Assembly: GCA_903878085.1 (NCBI GenBank)
Contig: CAIRGJ010000046.1
Span: 1 to 64,000, forward strand
DNA: 64,000 nucleotides
DNA from: an uncultured Hyphomicrobiales bacterium
Lineage (GTDB): Bacteria > Pseudomonadota > Alphaproteobacteria > Rhizobiales > Xanthobacteraceae
Direction of reading: 5' to 3'
The notes beneath the pieces were generated by a model, which had not been told where the DNA came from, did no database searches, and was given only the letters and a program-made list of their open reading frames with translations. A program made the position numbers and the translations under genes. Numbering within the stretch: position 1 is the first letter of the stretch; the number at the start of each line of letters is the position of its first letter. Shown here in pieces: positions 52,393 through 60,668 of the stretch.

Positions 52393-53277
52393 ATGCAGCA
52401 ACTGCGCCGACGATTGTGCGGATTTCTGATCGCCGCGATGGTGGTGCTTGCACCGCACGCGATTTCACCGGTGGCGGCGCAAGCGGCTGAAGGCGCCCCG
52501 TCCGGCGCCTACGCGGAACTCCCCGGCGTGAAATTGTGGTTCACGGACTCCGGCGGCAAAGGTGCGCCTATCGTCTTGCTTCACTCGAACACTGGCACGA
52601 GCGCCGTGTGGGCGCGCCAGATCGCCGGCTTTTCCAAGGCGGGATACCGGGTCATCGCATTCGACCGCCGGGGTTGGGGCAAAAGCATCGCCAACCCGGC
52701 GACCGGCCCGCAGCCAAGCACCATTGCCGACGATCTCGATGCGCTCGCGGATCATCTCAAGCTGCCCCGCTTTCACCTGGTCGGCGTCGCGGGCGGCGGA
52801 TTCGCCGCGCTCGATTATGCCGCATGGCGTTCGCAGCGGCTTCGCAGTCTCGTGATCGGCGGCAGCACGGGACAAATTTCAGACAAGGAGATCGCGGATT
52901 TCATCGCGCGCATCGAAATCCCCGGAATCAGGAAACAGCCTGCCGCTTACCGGGAGGTCGGCCCGTCTTATCGCGGCGCCAACCCGGAGGGCACCAAGCT
53001 CTGGACCGAGATCGACGAGCATTCGAAACAGCCGGGCGCTCCCAACCAGCCGCTCCGTTCGCTGAATACTTTTGCCAAGATCGCCACCATCCCGACGCCT
53101 GTTCTTATCATGGCCGCCGATGCCGATCTGCTGGCGCCTCCGGCCTTGATGCGCATCTGGGCGGCGCACGTGAAAAATCACGAATGGACGGTCGTGCCCG
53201 ATACCGGCCACGCGATCACATGGGAACAGCCCGAACTGTTCAATAAGAAGGTTCTGGCGTTTGTCAGGCGGCATTGA
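52393..53277 (+). CDS. Secreted alpha/beta hydrolase-fold protein lacking the usual nucleophile
   Basis: A 294-residue protein with a signal peptide (GFLIAAMVVLAPHAIS ... VAAQAAE). The fold is clear: VLLHSNTGTSAVW (oxyanion hole), FDRRGWGKS, MAADADLLAPP (acid) and PDTGHAITWEQP (histidine). The elbow reads LVGVAGGGFAAL, so the Ser of GxSxG is Ala133. Either it is inactive, has another role, or uses a different chemistry. GGGGAGCGGG precedes the ATG at 52393; a GTG at 52318 would hide the signal peptide. Confidence 0.84.
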   Translation: MQQLRRRLCGFLIAAMVVLAPHAISPVAAQAAEGAPSGAYAELPGVKLWFTDSGGKGAPIVLLHSNTGTSAVWARQIAGFSKAGYRVIAFDRRGWGKSIANPATGPQPSTIADDLDALADHLKLPRFHLVGVAGGGFAALDYAAWRSQRLRSLVIGGSTGQISDKEIADFIARIEIPGIRKQPAAYREVGPSYRGANPEGTKLWTEIDEHSKQPGAPNQPLRSLNTFAKIATIPTPVLIMAADADLLAPPALMRIWAAHVKNHEWTVVPDTGHAITWEQPELFNKKVLAFVRRH

Positions 53278-53433
53278 GCGGCGTCCCGTGACGACCGGTT
53301 TCGTATGGCGCGCTCATCGATTTTTTCGCGTGGGCTTTAAATAAACCGCCTCTGCGGGCAGGTTAAGTCGTGGTGTACGTGATAAATAGCGATAGGCTTG
53401 TCCAGTTCTTTAGGGCGGATAGGGGGAGCTAAT

Positions 53434-54396
53434 ATGCTGTCGAAATGGGTTGCGGTGCTTGCTCTCATGTTGTTCGCCTCATTGGGCGGATACGCGCAGG
53501 CCCAAGAACTGAAGAGCAAGACCTCCGTATGGTCGTGCCGTTCCCACCGGGCGGAACGGCGGACAGCATTACGCGGCTTATCAGTCAGCAGGCGAACACG
53601 GCAGGCTTCAAGCTCATCGTCGAAAACCGCCCTGGCGCCGGCACCATTATCGGCACCGAGCACGTCGCGCACGCCGCGCCCGACGGCACGACGCTGCTGA
53701 TCATGTCGAACTCGTTTGTCATCAACGCGATCGTTCGCGCGAAGCTGCCCTATGACCCATTCACGCTCGAACCGCTTTGTCTCGTGGCAAGCTCGCCGCA
53801 GGTGATCGTCGTCAATGAAGCCTCGCCCTATCGTACGCTCAAGGATCTCATAGAAGCTGCACGCGCGCAGCCGGGCGCGCTATCGTTCGGAGCGCTCGGC
53901 CCCGCAACCACGCAGCATATCGCCGGTGAGATGCTGATGCATGCCGCAAATGTCAAACTTACTTATGTGCCATTCACCGGCGGCGCGCCTGCGGTGAACG
54001 CGCTCCTCGGCCAGCACGTCACCGCAGTGATGGCGAACTACAACGAAGTGATGGAACAGCTAAAGGCGGGTAAGCTGCGGGCGCTGGCAATTGCGTCGTG
54101 CGAACGGCTCAAGGCGATACCCGACGTGCCGACCTTCATTGAGGCTGGCTACAAAGATTTCGAAGCCTCGGCATTTTTTGGCTTCGTGACGACGTCGGGA
54201 ACGCCGAAGGACACCGTTAGTCAGCTTAACGCAATGCTGATGACCGCCCTTCAAAACACCCGATATTAGCGAAAAATTCGTCGTGCAAGGCCTCGAAATC
54301 GTAAGCGCCTGCGGCGAAGATTTTCGTGCCTACATCAAACGGCAACACGAGAAATATACCGGCGCGATCAAGGATGCCGGAATAAAAGTCGAGTGA
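53434..54396 (+). pseudogene. Frameshifted Bug/TctC substrate-binding protein
   Basis: Remnant of a roughly 320-residue Bug protein. The ATG at 53434 follows GGGGGAGC and gives an intact signal peptide (MLSKWVAVLALMLFASLGGY AQAQ). One base is missing near 53520 (AAGACCTCC where AAGACCCTCC would keep phase), after which LRMVVPFPPGGTADS continues in another frame to 54254. There one extra base (AAAACACCCG) breaks the frame again, and the true C-terminus GLEIVSACGEDFRAYIKRQ runs to 54396 in a third reading. Everything between is well conserved, so the damage is recent or a sequencing error. Confidence 0.87.
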
Positions 54397-54572
54397 ATCA
54401 GGACCGCTACCGGCCCCTTGCGGACATTCCGGCGCGCCGATGAATGTCCGCCGTTGGGATAGCGCGGGCATTGCAAACTTTGCTCGCGATCTCGACTAAT
54501 GCGAGCGCGGCCTCGTTAAACGACAGCCCGGCTTTCTTGCCGATCGTCAGGCCGAGTGCATCACGGGCCGGT

Positions 54573-54797
54573 TCACCGCATCAGCATCATCGCCGTCGCC
54601 ATCAGCGCGATCATCACCGCCGCCATGACGGCGATGTGCATCGGGCTCGACAGCATATGGCGGAGCAGGGCGAAGCTTGTGCCTTCCGGGATCAGCGCCA
54701 TGCCGCATTCCGGGCATTTGCCCGGGCCGGTTTGGCGGACATTTTTGTGCATCGGACAGATATAGACCTGTCCGCCGTCGGGCATTGACGTGCTCAT
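54573..54797 (-). CDS. Heavy-metal-binding domain membrane protein
   Basis: A 74-residue protein. YICPMHKNVRQTGPGKCPEC followed by GMAL is the metal-binding module found at the start of many copper/silver P-type ATPases and efflux proteins. A single C-terminal helix (HIAVMAAVMIALMATAMMLM) anchors it. It follows the SHOCT gene by 16 bp on the same strand, a pair often seen beside metal-resistance genes. No metal exporter is present in the window. Confidence 0.82.
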   Translation of the reverse strand: MSTSMPDGGQVYICPMHKNVRQTGPGKCPECGMALIPEGTSFALLRHMLSSPMHIAVMAAVMIALMATAMMLMR

Positions 54798-54813
54798 GGT
54801 CTCACCCTTGGCT

Positions 54814-55035
54814 TCACACGCCGAGCGTGCGCCGGCGTTCTTCGTATTCGTGGCCGTCGATTTCGCCGCGCGCGAAGCGCTCTTTCAAAATCTGCGCCGC
54901 CGAATCGCCTCTGCTGCCGCCGTGGCGGCGCATCATGAAGAACATCATGCCGAAGCACAGCGCGATCATCAGCAGCATGACCATGGGACCGAAGAACATC
55001 CACGGTCCGGGGCCGTAATCGTTCCACCACATCAT
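54814..55035 (-). CDS. SHOCT domain membrane protein
   Basis: A 73-residue protein. One strong helix (MFFGPMVMLLMIALCFGMMF) is followed by a SHOCT motif: AAQILKERFARGEIDGHEYE and ERRRTL. SHOCT domains mediate oligomerisation. AGGAGG precedes the first of two ATG codons. It is the first gene of a two-gene minus-strand unit with the metal-binding protein. Confidence 0.85.
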   Translation of the reverse strand: MMWWNDYGPGPWMFFGPMVMLLMIALCFGMMFFMMRRHGGSRGDSAAQILKERFARGEIDGHEYEERRRTLGV

Positions 55036-55239
55036 GGCATCCTCCTACGAATAGGATGGCGCCATGCTGCGCGCGGCGCGCGATGCCGACGTTGATATGG
55101 ATCAACCGGCGAGCGGTAGTCGATTACGGCTTTGTCGGTTCCCGCCGGACATCGCTGAGCCGGCAAAATTCATCCAATACAGACCTGGTTTCAGGCGGCT
55201 GGCGCATTAAAAATATGCGACGCATCTGCTAGGATAGGT

Positions 55240-55593
55240 ATGTTAAATTTTCATCGGGATAGATTCGTTTTACTGACAGATCGATGCCCTGGCGAGACCG
55301 CAATGGACAACAATGATCTTCGCCGTAATGTGCGGCGTTCCATCAGCCGTATAGTTCACATCGCGACCGGGAACGGTCCGCCCGTGGAATGCCGCATGAG
55401 TGACGTATCAGAAACCGGTGCACGTATCGCGGTTGCCTTTCCACAATCGGCACCGCAGGAGTTCTTGATCCTGCTTCACCTTGACCTACCGCGATGGTGT
55501 CGAGTCATTTGGCGATCTGAGCACGAAATCGGGATACATTTTATCGACGCTCCAAAATCTTTGACGATACCGGAGCGCGTGGATTTGTCGTAA
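55240..55593 (+). CDS. PilZ domain protein
   Basis: A small PilZ protein of up to 117 residues. The cyclic-di-GMP contact residues fit RRNVRRS (RxxxR) and DVSETGARI (D/NxSxxG). The domain covers about residues 27-110. An ATG at 55303 starting MDNNDLRRNVRRS would give a 96-residue protein with the whole domain; the longer form is not excluded. A hairpin lies downstream at 55685. It could be an effector for the second messenger hydrolysed by the EAL protein at 39735, but they are far apart. Confidence 0.82.
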   Translation: MLNFHRDRFVLLTDRCPGETAMDNNDLRRNVRRSISRIVHIATGNGPPVECRMSDVSETGARIAVAFPQSAPQEFLILLHLDLPRWCRVIWRSEHEIGIHFIDAPKSLTIPERVDLS

Positions 55594-55684
55594 ATCGAAA
55601 TTTGATGCGCGGGCATGGTAGCGTCACCATGCGCGTTTGTCCGCGCGTACTTATCAAAGCGATGGCTCAAGCGCACCGATCAGT

Positions 55685-55709
55685 GTCCGCTTCCGAAGGA
55701 AGAGCGGAC
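55685..55709. repeat. TGTCCGCTT palindrome (hairpin)
   Basis: GTCCGCT and AGCGGAC flank TTCC-GAA-GGAA, giving a long imperfect hairpin about 90 bp after the PilZ gene. Similar GTCCGCTT..AGCGGAC palindromes are widespread between genes in Bradyrhizobium relatives (recollection, not checked). Confidence 0.45.
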
Positions 55710-55754
55710 ATTGATGGACTTTGCTTGCCGATCGCGATTTATGAGGACGAGGCC

Positions 55755-56735
55755 CTAGTTAAACTTCAGCCCGGCTTCCTTGGCGATCTTCAGGTTGAGA
55801 TCGATCTCGCGCTTGATCATGGCGTCCATCGCGGCCGGCGTCAGCGGCGCGGGCTCGACGCCCTGGATCGTCAGTTTCGCCTGCACCTCCGGCAGCGCCA
55901 GCGCCTTGGTTACCTCGGCGTGCAGCCGGTCGACGATGTCGCGCGGGGTCTTGGCCGGCACCAGCATGCCGTTCCAGTAGTTGAAGTCGGAATCCTTGTA
56001 GCCGGCTTCCAGCGTGGTCGGGATGTCCGGCAGCGCCGGCGAGCGTTTGGCGGAGCTCACCGCCAAAGCCTGTAACTGACCGTTCTTGATGAAGGGCAGG
56101 CTGGACGAAATGCCGATCAGGCAAAAATCGACGCGTCCGGTCATCACTTCGGTGAGTTGTTCCGGTCCGCCGCGGAACGGCACATGGGTCGCCTTGATAC
56201 CGGCGCTGGCGCGAAAGCGCTCGGCCGCCCAATGCGTGGCGCTGCCGACGCCGGCGGAGCTAAAGGTCAAGTTGCCTTCGCGCGCCTTGGCGACGAAATC
56301 CTTGAGGTCCTTGTAGCCCTTCGACGGCGAGACCAAGAGCACATTCGGCACGCTGCCGAAGCAGGCGACCGCGGCGAAATCCTTGGCGGCGTCGTAGGGC
56401 AAATTCGGATAGGCGGCGGGCGCGCCGGAATGGGCGGCGGCATTGATCAGCAGCGTGTAGCCGTCGGGATCGGCCTTGGCGACCAGCGCCGAACCGAGGC
56501 TGCCGCCGGCGCCGCCGCGATTTTCGATGATGACGGTCTGGCCGAGCTGGCGCGACAGCGGGTCCGTCACGATGCGGCCGATGATGTCGATGGTCGAGCC
56601 GGCGGTGAACGGCACCACGGCGCGGATGGTCTTGTCTTTGGGCCAGACATCGGCCAAGGCGAAGCGCGGCACGGCGGGCAGGCCTAAGGCCGCGGCGCCG
56701 AGCGTGAGAAAACGGCGGCGGTTGCTGGCGATCAC
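55755..56735 (-). CDS. Bug/TctC family substrate-binding protein
   Basis: A 326-residue periplasmic binding protein. The start is GTG at 56735 with GGGAGGATTATC upstream, giving a twin-arginine-like signal (SNRRRFLTLGAAALGLPAVP). The mature region has KTIRAVVPFTAGSTIDIIGR, ENRGGAGGSLGSA and ADPDGYT. A frame opening at 56828 contains family B repeat sequence. It is isolated, with no permease or catabolic genes adjacent. Confidence 0.92.
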   Translation of the reverse strand: MIASNRRRFLTLGAAALGLPAVPRFALADVWPKDKTIRAVVPFTAGSTIDIIGRIVTDPLSRQLGQTVIIENRGGAGGSLGSALVAKADPDGYTLLINAAAHSGAPAAYPNLPYDAAKDFAAVACFGSVPNVLLVSPSKGYKDLKDFVAKAREGNLTFSSAGVGSATHWAAERFRASAGIKATHVPFRGGPEQLTEVMTGRVDFCLIGISSSLPFIKNGQLQALAVSSAKRSPALPDIPTTLEAGYKDSDFNYWNGMLVPAKTPRDIVDRLHAEVTKALALPEVQAKLTIQGVEPAPLTPAAMDAMIKREIDLNLKIAKEAGLKFN

Positions 56736-56820
56736 GATAATCCTCCCGAAAAGCCCGTGCGCTCGTCTTGTTGCGGCGCAACTTGTTTGTGCGTCGCCGA
56801 TAATGCCACGGCAATATTTT

Positions 56821-56915
56821 TCTGTCATTGCCGGACTTGTCCCGGCAATCCCGATCAGGGTCGCATAACTTTGCCCTCCTCAGCGAGATGGCCGGGACAA
56901 GCCCGGCCATGACAT
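56821..56915. repeat. Dispersed palindromic repeat, family B, copy 4
   Basis: About 95 bp between the divergent Bug and VOC genes. The ends are CTGTCATTGCCGGACTTGTC and GGGACAAGCCCGGCCATGAC, with hairpins TTGCCGG..CCGGCAA and GGCCGGG..CCCGGCC. Confidence 0.75.
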
Positions 56916-56947
56916 GTAAATGTGGTGTTCATAAAAAGGAGAGCGTT

Positions 56948-57343
56948 ATGCCAAACTATAAGTGGGACCACATTCACCTGCGCACCGCCGATCCGGAGGC
57001 CACCGTGAAGTGGTTCGAAACCGTGATGGGCGCGGAAATCACCCGCAGCAATCCGAACGGCAAGCCGCGCATCGACATGAAGCTCGGCGGCGCCAACATC
57101 TTCATCGCGCCGGTGGCGCCAGGCGATGCGGTCAACCCGGCGCCGGTGACGCCCTATCAGGGGCTCGATCATTTTGGTCTGTCGGTATCGAACATCGACG
57201 AAGTCGCCGCCGATCTCAAGAAGAAGGGTGTCGAGTTCACCAAGGAGCCGCATTCGCCGCGGCCCGGCATCAAGATCTGCTTCATCCGCGGACCGCACGG
57301 CATCTCGATCGAGCTGCTCGATCGCGATCCGAAGTACACCTAA
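56948..57343 (+). CDS. VOC (glyoxalase/bleomycin resistance/dioxygenase) superfamily protein
   Basis: A 131-residue single VOC domain. Metal-ligand positions fit WDHIHLRTADPEA (His), GLDHFGLSVSN (His) and GISIELLDRDP (Glu). Members bind a divalent metal and act as isomerases, lyases or ring-cleaving enzymes. AGGAGAGC precedes the ATG at 56948. An in-frame extension to 56828 reads through the repeat. Specific activity unknown. Confidence 0.88.
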   Translation: MPNYKWDHIHLRTADPEATVKWFETVMGAEITRSNPNGKPRIDMKLGGANIFIAPVAPGDAVNPAPVTPYQGLDHFGLSVSNIDEVAADLKKKGVEFTKEPHSPRPGIKICFIRGPHGISIELLDRDPKYT

Positions 57344-57418
57344 GCGCATGATCCCGAAAAAGCCTGCCCTCGGACTTGATCCGAGGGTGTGAAGCGGTTT
57401 TCGGATAAGATCATGCGC
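57344..57418. repeat. Nested palindromic element (family D)
   Basis: Three nested perfect arms: GCGCATGATC/GATCATGCGC outside, CCGAAAA/TTTTCGG in the middle and CCCTCGGA/TCCGAGGG inside. It starts just after the VOC stop. Comparable GCGCATGATC..GATCATGCGC elements are common between genes in this bacterial group (recollection). Confidence 0.75.
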
Positions 57419-57459
57419 GCTTAAAGAGCCAAAATTCAAAAAAATCTGGGGGAGACATC

Positions 57460-57963
57460 ATGAAACGCATCTTGATCGCGGCCGCACTCGTGGCCGCGAT
57501 GGCCGTCGGCCAAGCGCACGCGCAAACCAAGACACTCAAAGAGCAGATCGTCGGCACCTGGATCTTCGGCGTCGCCGAAGTCGTGGCGCCCGACGGCAAG
57601 AAATCGTTTCCGTTCGGCGAGACGCCGAAGGGCATGCTGATCTTCACCGCCGACGGCCACTTCGCCCAGGTCCACGTCGCCAGCGACGTGCCGAAGATCG
57701 CCAGCAATAATCGCCTGACCGGTACGCCGGAAGAATACGCCGCCATCATGAAGCGGAGCATCTCGGTATTCGGCGGCTACACGGTGAACGAAGAGAAGAA
57801 GACGGTCACCTTCAACATCGTCTCGGCGAGCTATCCGAACTGGGAAGGCGAGGCGCAGGAGCGTTCGATCGACAAACTGACCGCCGACGAATTCGTCAAC
57901 ACCAACCACAATGTCGCCGGCGGCCGCGGCAGCGCGTCGAATTATTACAAGCGTGCGAAGTAA
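57460..57963 (+). CDS. Lipocalin-like domain protein, secreted
   Basis: A 167-residue protein with a Sec signal (MKRILIAAALVAAMAVGQAH, cleavage at AHAQ). The mature part LKEQIVGTWIFGVAEVVAPD ... GMLIFTADGHFAQVHVASD follows the Lipocalin_5 pattern, with YTVNEEKKTVTFNIVSASYP near the end. It likely binds a small hydrophobic molecule in the periplasm. It stands alone, with a hairpin terminator at 58007. Confidence 0.84.
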   Translation: MKRILIAAALVAAMAVGQAHAQTKTLKEQIVGTWIFGVAEVVAPDGKKSFPFGETPKGMLIFTADGHFAQVHVASDVPKIASNNRLTGTPEEYAAIMKRSISVFGGYTVNEEKKTVTFNIVSASYPNWEGEAQERSIDKLTADEFVNTNHNVAGGRGSASNYYKRAK

Positions 57964-58006
57964 AGGACTGCGCGCGAATTAGGAGTAGCGCGCGCAACAA
58001 GACGCG

Positions 58007-58036
58007 AAGGCGCCCGGTTCCATCGTGGCGCCTTTT
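58007..58036 (+). terminator. Probable terminator after the lipocalin-like gene
   Basis: AAGGCGCC and GGCGCCTT form an 8-bp stem with a 12-base loop, ending in TTTT. A second hairpin (TGCGCGC at 57969, GCGCGCA at 57990) precedes it. Confidence 0.6.
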
Positions 58037-58146
58037 CGCCGCTTTCTTGGGACAAGCAGGCTTGTTTGCTGCGGAAGCGGCCGGCCCGGGTTGCCTTGCC
58101 GGGCGGCGTCCGCGTAAATGGCGCGGGCGTCAGCGAAGGATGTTGC

Positions 58147-58548
58147 ATGCGGTTGGCTGGACTTGCGGTGAGTGTGGCGTTCGGCGCGGGGTTAACGCTA
58201 TCGGCACAGGCGGCCGGCGCCGACGAAAAGTTCGAGAAAGCCCTGCTCAAGCTCGATCCGTCGGCCCGGCTGGAACAGCTCTGCGACTACACCGCGCTGA
58301 AGCAAATCAGGGCCGACGACAAGAATTTCCGGCCCGACCGCGCGGTGGCCAATGCCATGGCCGAGCCGCAGGTCAGGCAGGACACCGTCGAGGCCAAGGC
58401 CGGGGCGTTCCGCAGCCGCAAGAAATGGTACACGCTGACCTATAGCTGCACCGCGACCCCGGACCATCTCAAGGTCGTCAGCTTCACCTACGCGGTCGGG
58501 CCGGAGATTCCGGAGACCAAATGGGCCGGTTACGGCCTTTGGGACTGA
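58147..58548 (+). CDS. DUF930 domain protein, secreted
   Basis: A 133-residue protein. The signal peptide is MRLAGLAVSVAFGAGLTLSA, then FEKALLKLDPSARLEQLCDY and LTYSCTATPDHLKVVSFTYA show the DUF930 pattern, common in Bradyrhizobium relatives. Two cysteines may form a disulfide. GAAGGA lies 7 bases before the ATG at 58147; a longer frame from 58066 has no signal peptide. Function unknown. Confidence 0.8.
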   Translation: MRLAGLAVSVAFGAGLTLSAQAAGADEKFEKALLKLDPSARLEQLCDYTALKQIRADDKNFRPDRAVANAMAEPQVRQDTVEAKAGAFRSRKKWYTLTYSCTATPDHLKVVSFTYAVGPEIPETKWAGYGLWD

Positions 58549-58635
58549 GTTGACGGCCCTTTGGGCTTGAAAACGGCCCAAAACACCCCAAATCCAATCA
58601 AGTAAATTGCGGTTGGCCGTGCTAAAAGACAGCCA

Positions 58636-58857
58636 ATGATCCGGCGTACCACCGATTCGCGGCAACTGGCCGAAATGGCCTTCAAGAAGGCCACCGCCAA
58701 GCCCGCGGAGACCATACCGAAAGCACCGTCGATCCCGGGCGCCAAGGAGCTTGTGTCGCTCCGCATCGACCGCGACGTACTCGATTTCTTCCAGGACGGC
58801 GGCCCAGGCTGGCAAGAGCGTATGAACGACGCGCTGCGAGCCGCCGCCGGTAAATAA
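58636..58857 (+). CDS. BrnA-like antitoxin family protein without a BrnT partner
   Basis: A 73-residue protein. The C-terminal ELVSLRIDRDVLDFFQDGGP followed by GWQERMNDALRAA is the ribbon-helix-helix region typical of BrnA antitoxins. BrnA normally follows its toxin BrnT by a few bases, but the 87 bp upstream to the DUF930 gene hold no toxin frame, and downstream lies an unrelated gene. It may be a solitary DNA-binding regulator. Confidence 0.8.
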   Translation: MIRRTTDSRQLAEMAFKKATAKPAETIPKAPSIPGAKELVSLRIDRDVLDFFQDGGPGWQERMNDALRAAAGK

Positions 58858-58914
58858 CGCGGCCGGTTTCCGCGACGTCACCTGTTTCATTCATTTGTAC
58901 CAATGGAGATTACA

Positions 58915-59163
58915 TTGGCCGACGACAGCAAGAAGAACGCGGCGAACAATCAGTTTCGAAAGCTGCGCCAAGCCGAAGAAGGCAAGCGCGCGATGACCGA
59001 ATACGAAAACAGCGCCATCGCCAGCCGCGCCAAGACCGCGCGGCTGCGCGCGCTGCGCCTGGCGCGCGACGAAAAGGAAGCCGCCGAGCTCCTGGCCAAT
59101 CCGCCGCCGCCGAAGAAAAAGAAGGCGGCAAAGAAAAAAGCCGAAGTCGCAGCCGAAAGCTGA
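58915..59163 (+). CDS. Small charged protein with Pro/Lys/Ala-rich tail
   Basis: An 82-residue hydrophilic protein. The middle part (FRKLRQAEEGKRAMTEYENS to ARLRALRLARDEKEAAELL) is predicted helical. The tail has PPPPKKKKAAKKKAE. A TTG at 58915 has GGAG six bases upstream and is preferred to the ATG at 58903, which overlaps that ribosome site. No family recognised; the tail suggests nucleic-acid contact. Confidence 0.65.
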   Translation: MADDSKKNAANNQFRKLRQAEEGKRAMTEYENSAIASRAKTARLRALRLARDEKEAAELLANPPPPKKKKAAKKKAEVAAES

Positions 59164-59325
59164 TCGCGGCCCGCCGCCTCCTGTCTTTCATCGTTGATCG
59201 CCGCCACGCCGCGCGGCCGGATGACCGGCCAGCGCCGGCGGCGGCAATTTCGCGACTGCCCGCTTGAGTATTTTATAAAATAATACTACCGTATAGGTTG
59301 TGCTACTTTCATCGGGGGGAGTGCC

Positions 59326-60668
59326 ATGACTTTGCGTCCGCTGTCCGCTGTCCGCTGTCCGCTTTCGCTTTCAAACGCGTTTGTCTCCTGGCGCCGTTCG
59401 CCGCCGCGCTGTGCATCGGCCTCGCCGCGCCCGCCGCGGCGCAGACCAAGCCTTGCGTTGCGCCGCTTGGCTGGTGGGAGTCGAAAGGGCTGCAGCCGTT
59501 CTTCGTCAATCCCAAGGGCGGCTCGCCGACGACCGATTGCGATTTCCAGCTGTGGTCGTGGAGCGCCTTCGTGCACTGGATTCAGAACGATCCGAAGACC
59601 GGCCAGCCGCTGCTGCTGCAACTGCCGACCTATGACGATCTGGTGTCCGGCGTCGCCGCGCGCGCCACGGTCGGCCCGCGCACGCTGACGCTCAAGCCGC
59701 GCAACCAAAAACCGAAGTCGATGTCCTCGATCGAGCAGGCCGGCTCCAACGGCGTGCTGGTCGATCAGAACGGCCGCGTGGTTTATTACGCGACGCATAT
59801 GGACCCGATCTATTTCGGCTTCACGCAGAAATTTTTCGGGCCGGCGCGCTACGCCAAAGCCCCGCCGACGCTGAATTATCCGATCGGCGCCACGGTGTTC
59901 AAAACCGCATAGCGCGTGGTGCAGGCGGGCGAGGACACCAGCAAGGTCTTCACCACCAAGGCGACCATCGATCTGTTGGAAAGCGACGGCAAAGGCGGCT
60001 TGAAGCCGAGCGGCAAGACCCAAGCCGACGTGCCGGTGGCGCTGGTCGCGACCCACGTGGTCGGCGTCATCAAGGATCATCCCGAATTTGCCTGGGCGAC
60101 GTTCGAGCAGCTCAATAACGCGCCCAATCTGCCGTCAGGTATGTCGCCGAGTTCGCCCAATCCGGTCAGCCCGGACGGCTTCACCTTCTACAAAGCCGGC
60201 ACGCCGGCCAATGCCAGCAACAATCTGCCGGTCAGTCTGAGTATCAACACCGGCACCCAGGTGGTCGCTCCGGTCACCAATGTGTTCCGGCAATTCCAAT
60301 ATGGCGGTGCGACGCCGGCTTCGCGCGTCGCCGACATCGTCTCGATCAACGGCAATTTCCAGAAGTCGATCGCCGGCAAAGCCAGCCCGCTGGTCGACAC
60401 GGTGTTCGCCAATTACGGCCTGGTCGGCACGGTGTGGATCCTCGCCAATACGCTCAAGCCCGGCGACGGCAATCTGGACTCGCAGGCCATCGGCTCAATC
60501 GACCTCGCCGACTCGGCGCTGGAGACTTTCGTGCAGGGCACTGGCACCAACTGCTTCAGTTGCCACAACACCAGCGGCGGCAGCGGCTATCGGGGCAAGG
60601 ACATCAACCTGAGCCACATCATCCTGAGCGTGCTCAGGCCGAACGCGGCGATCCTTCAGGCCCGCTAG
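59326..60668 (+). pseudogene. Broken cytochrome-c-like secreted protein gene
   Basis: About 447 codons in one frame interrupted twice. The ATG at 59326 has a strong GGGGGGAG site but leads into the wrong frame because of four copies of GTCCGCT (59336-59363). With two or five copies it would read MTLRPLSAFAFKRVCLLAP and on into a good signal peptide. An in-frame TAG at 59910 (KTA-stop-RVV, probably once Trp) cuts the rest. The C-terminal part contains a heme motif CFSCH in GTNCFSCHNTSGG. Conservation after both lesions is good. Function was probably periplasmic electron transfer. Confidence 0.82.
59336..59363 (+). repeat. Heptanucleotide tandem repeat (GTCCGCT) x4
   Basis: Four perfect copies of GTCCGCT, starting ten bases into the coding sequence of the cytochrome-like gene. 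Since 7 is not a multiple of 3, each gain or loss changes the frame. The present count is out of frame. Confidence 0.9.

Noticed and set aside
54407-54580. Minus-strand frame ending near the Bug pseudogene, reading DALGLTIGKKAGLSF and onwards, like the end of a regulator
   Set aside because: It is short, has no start, and the resemblance to a LysR-type C-terminus is too weak to call; it may be a remnant.
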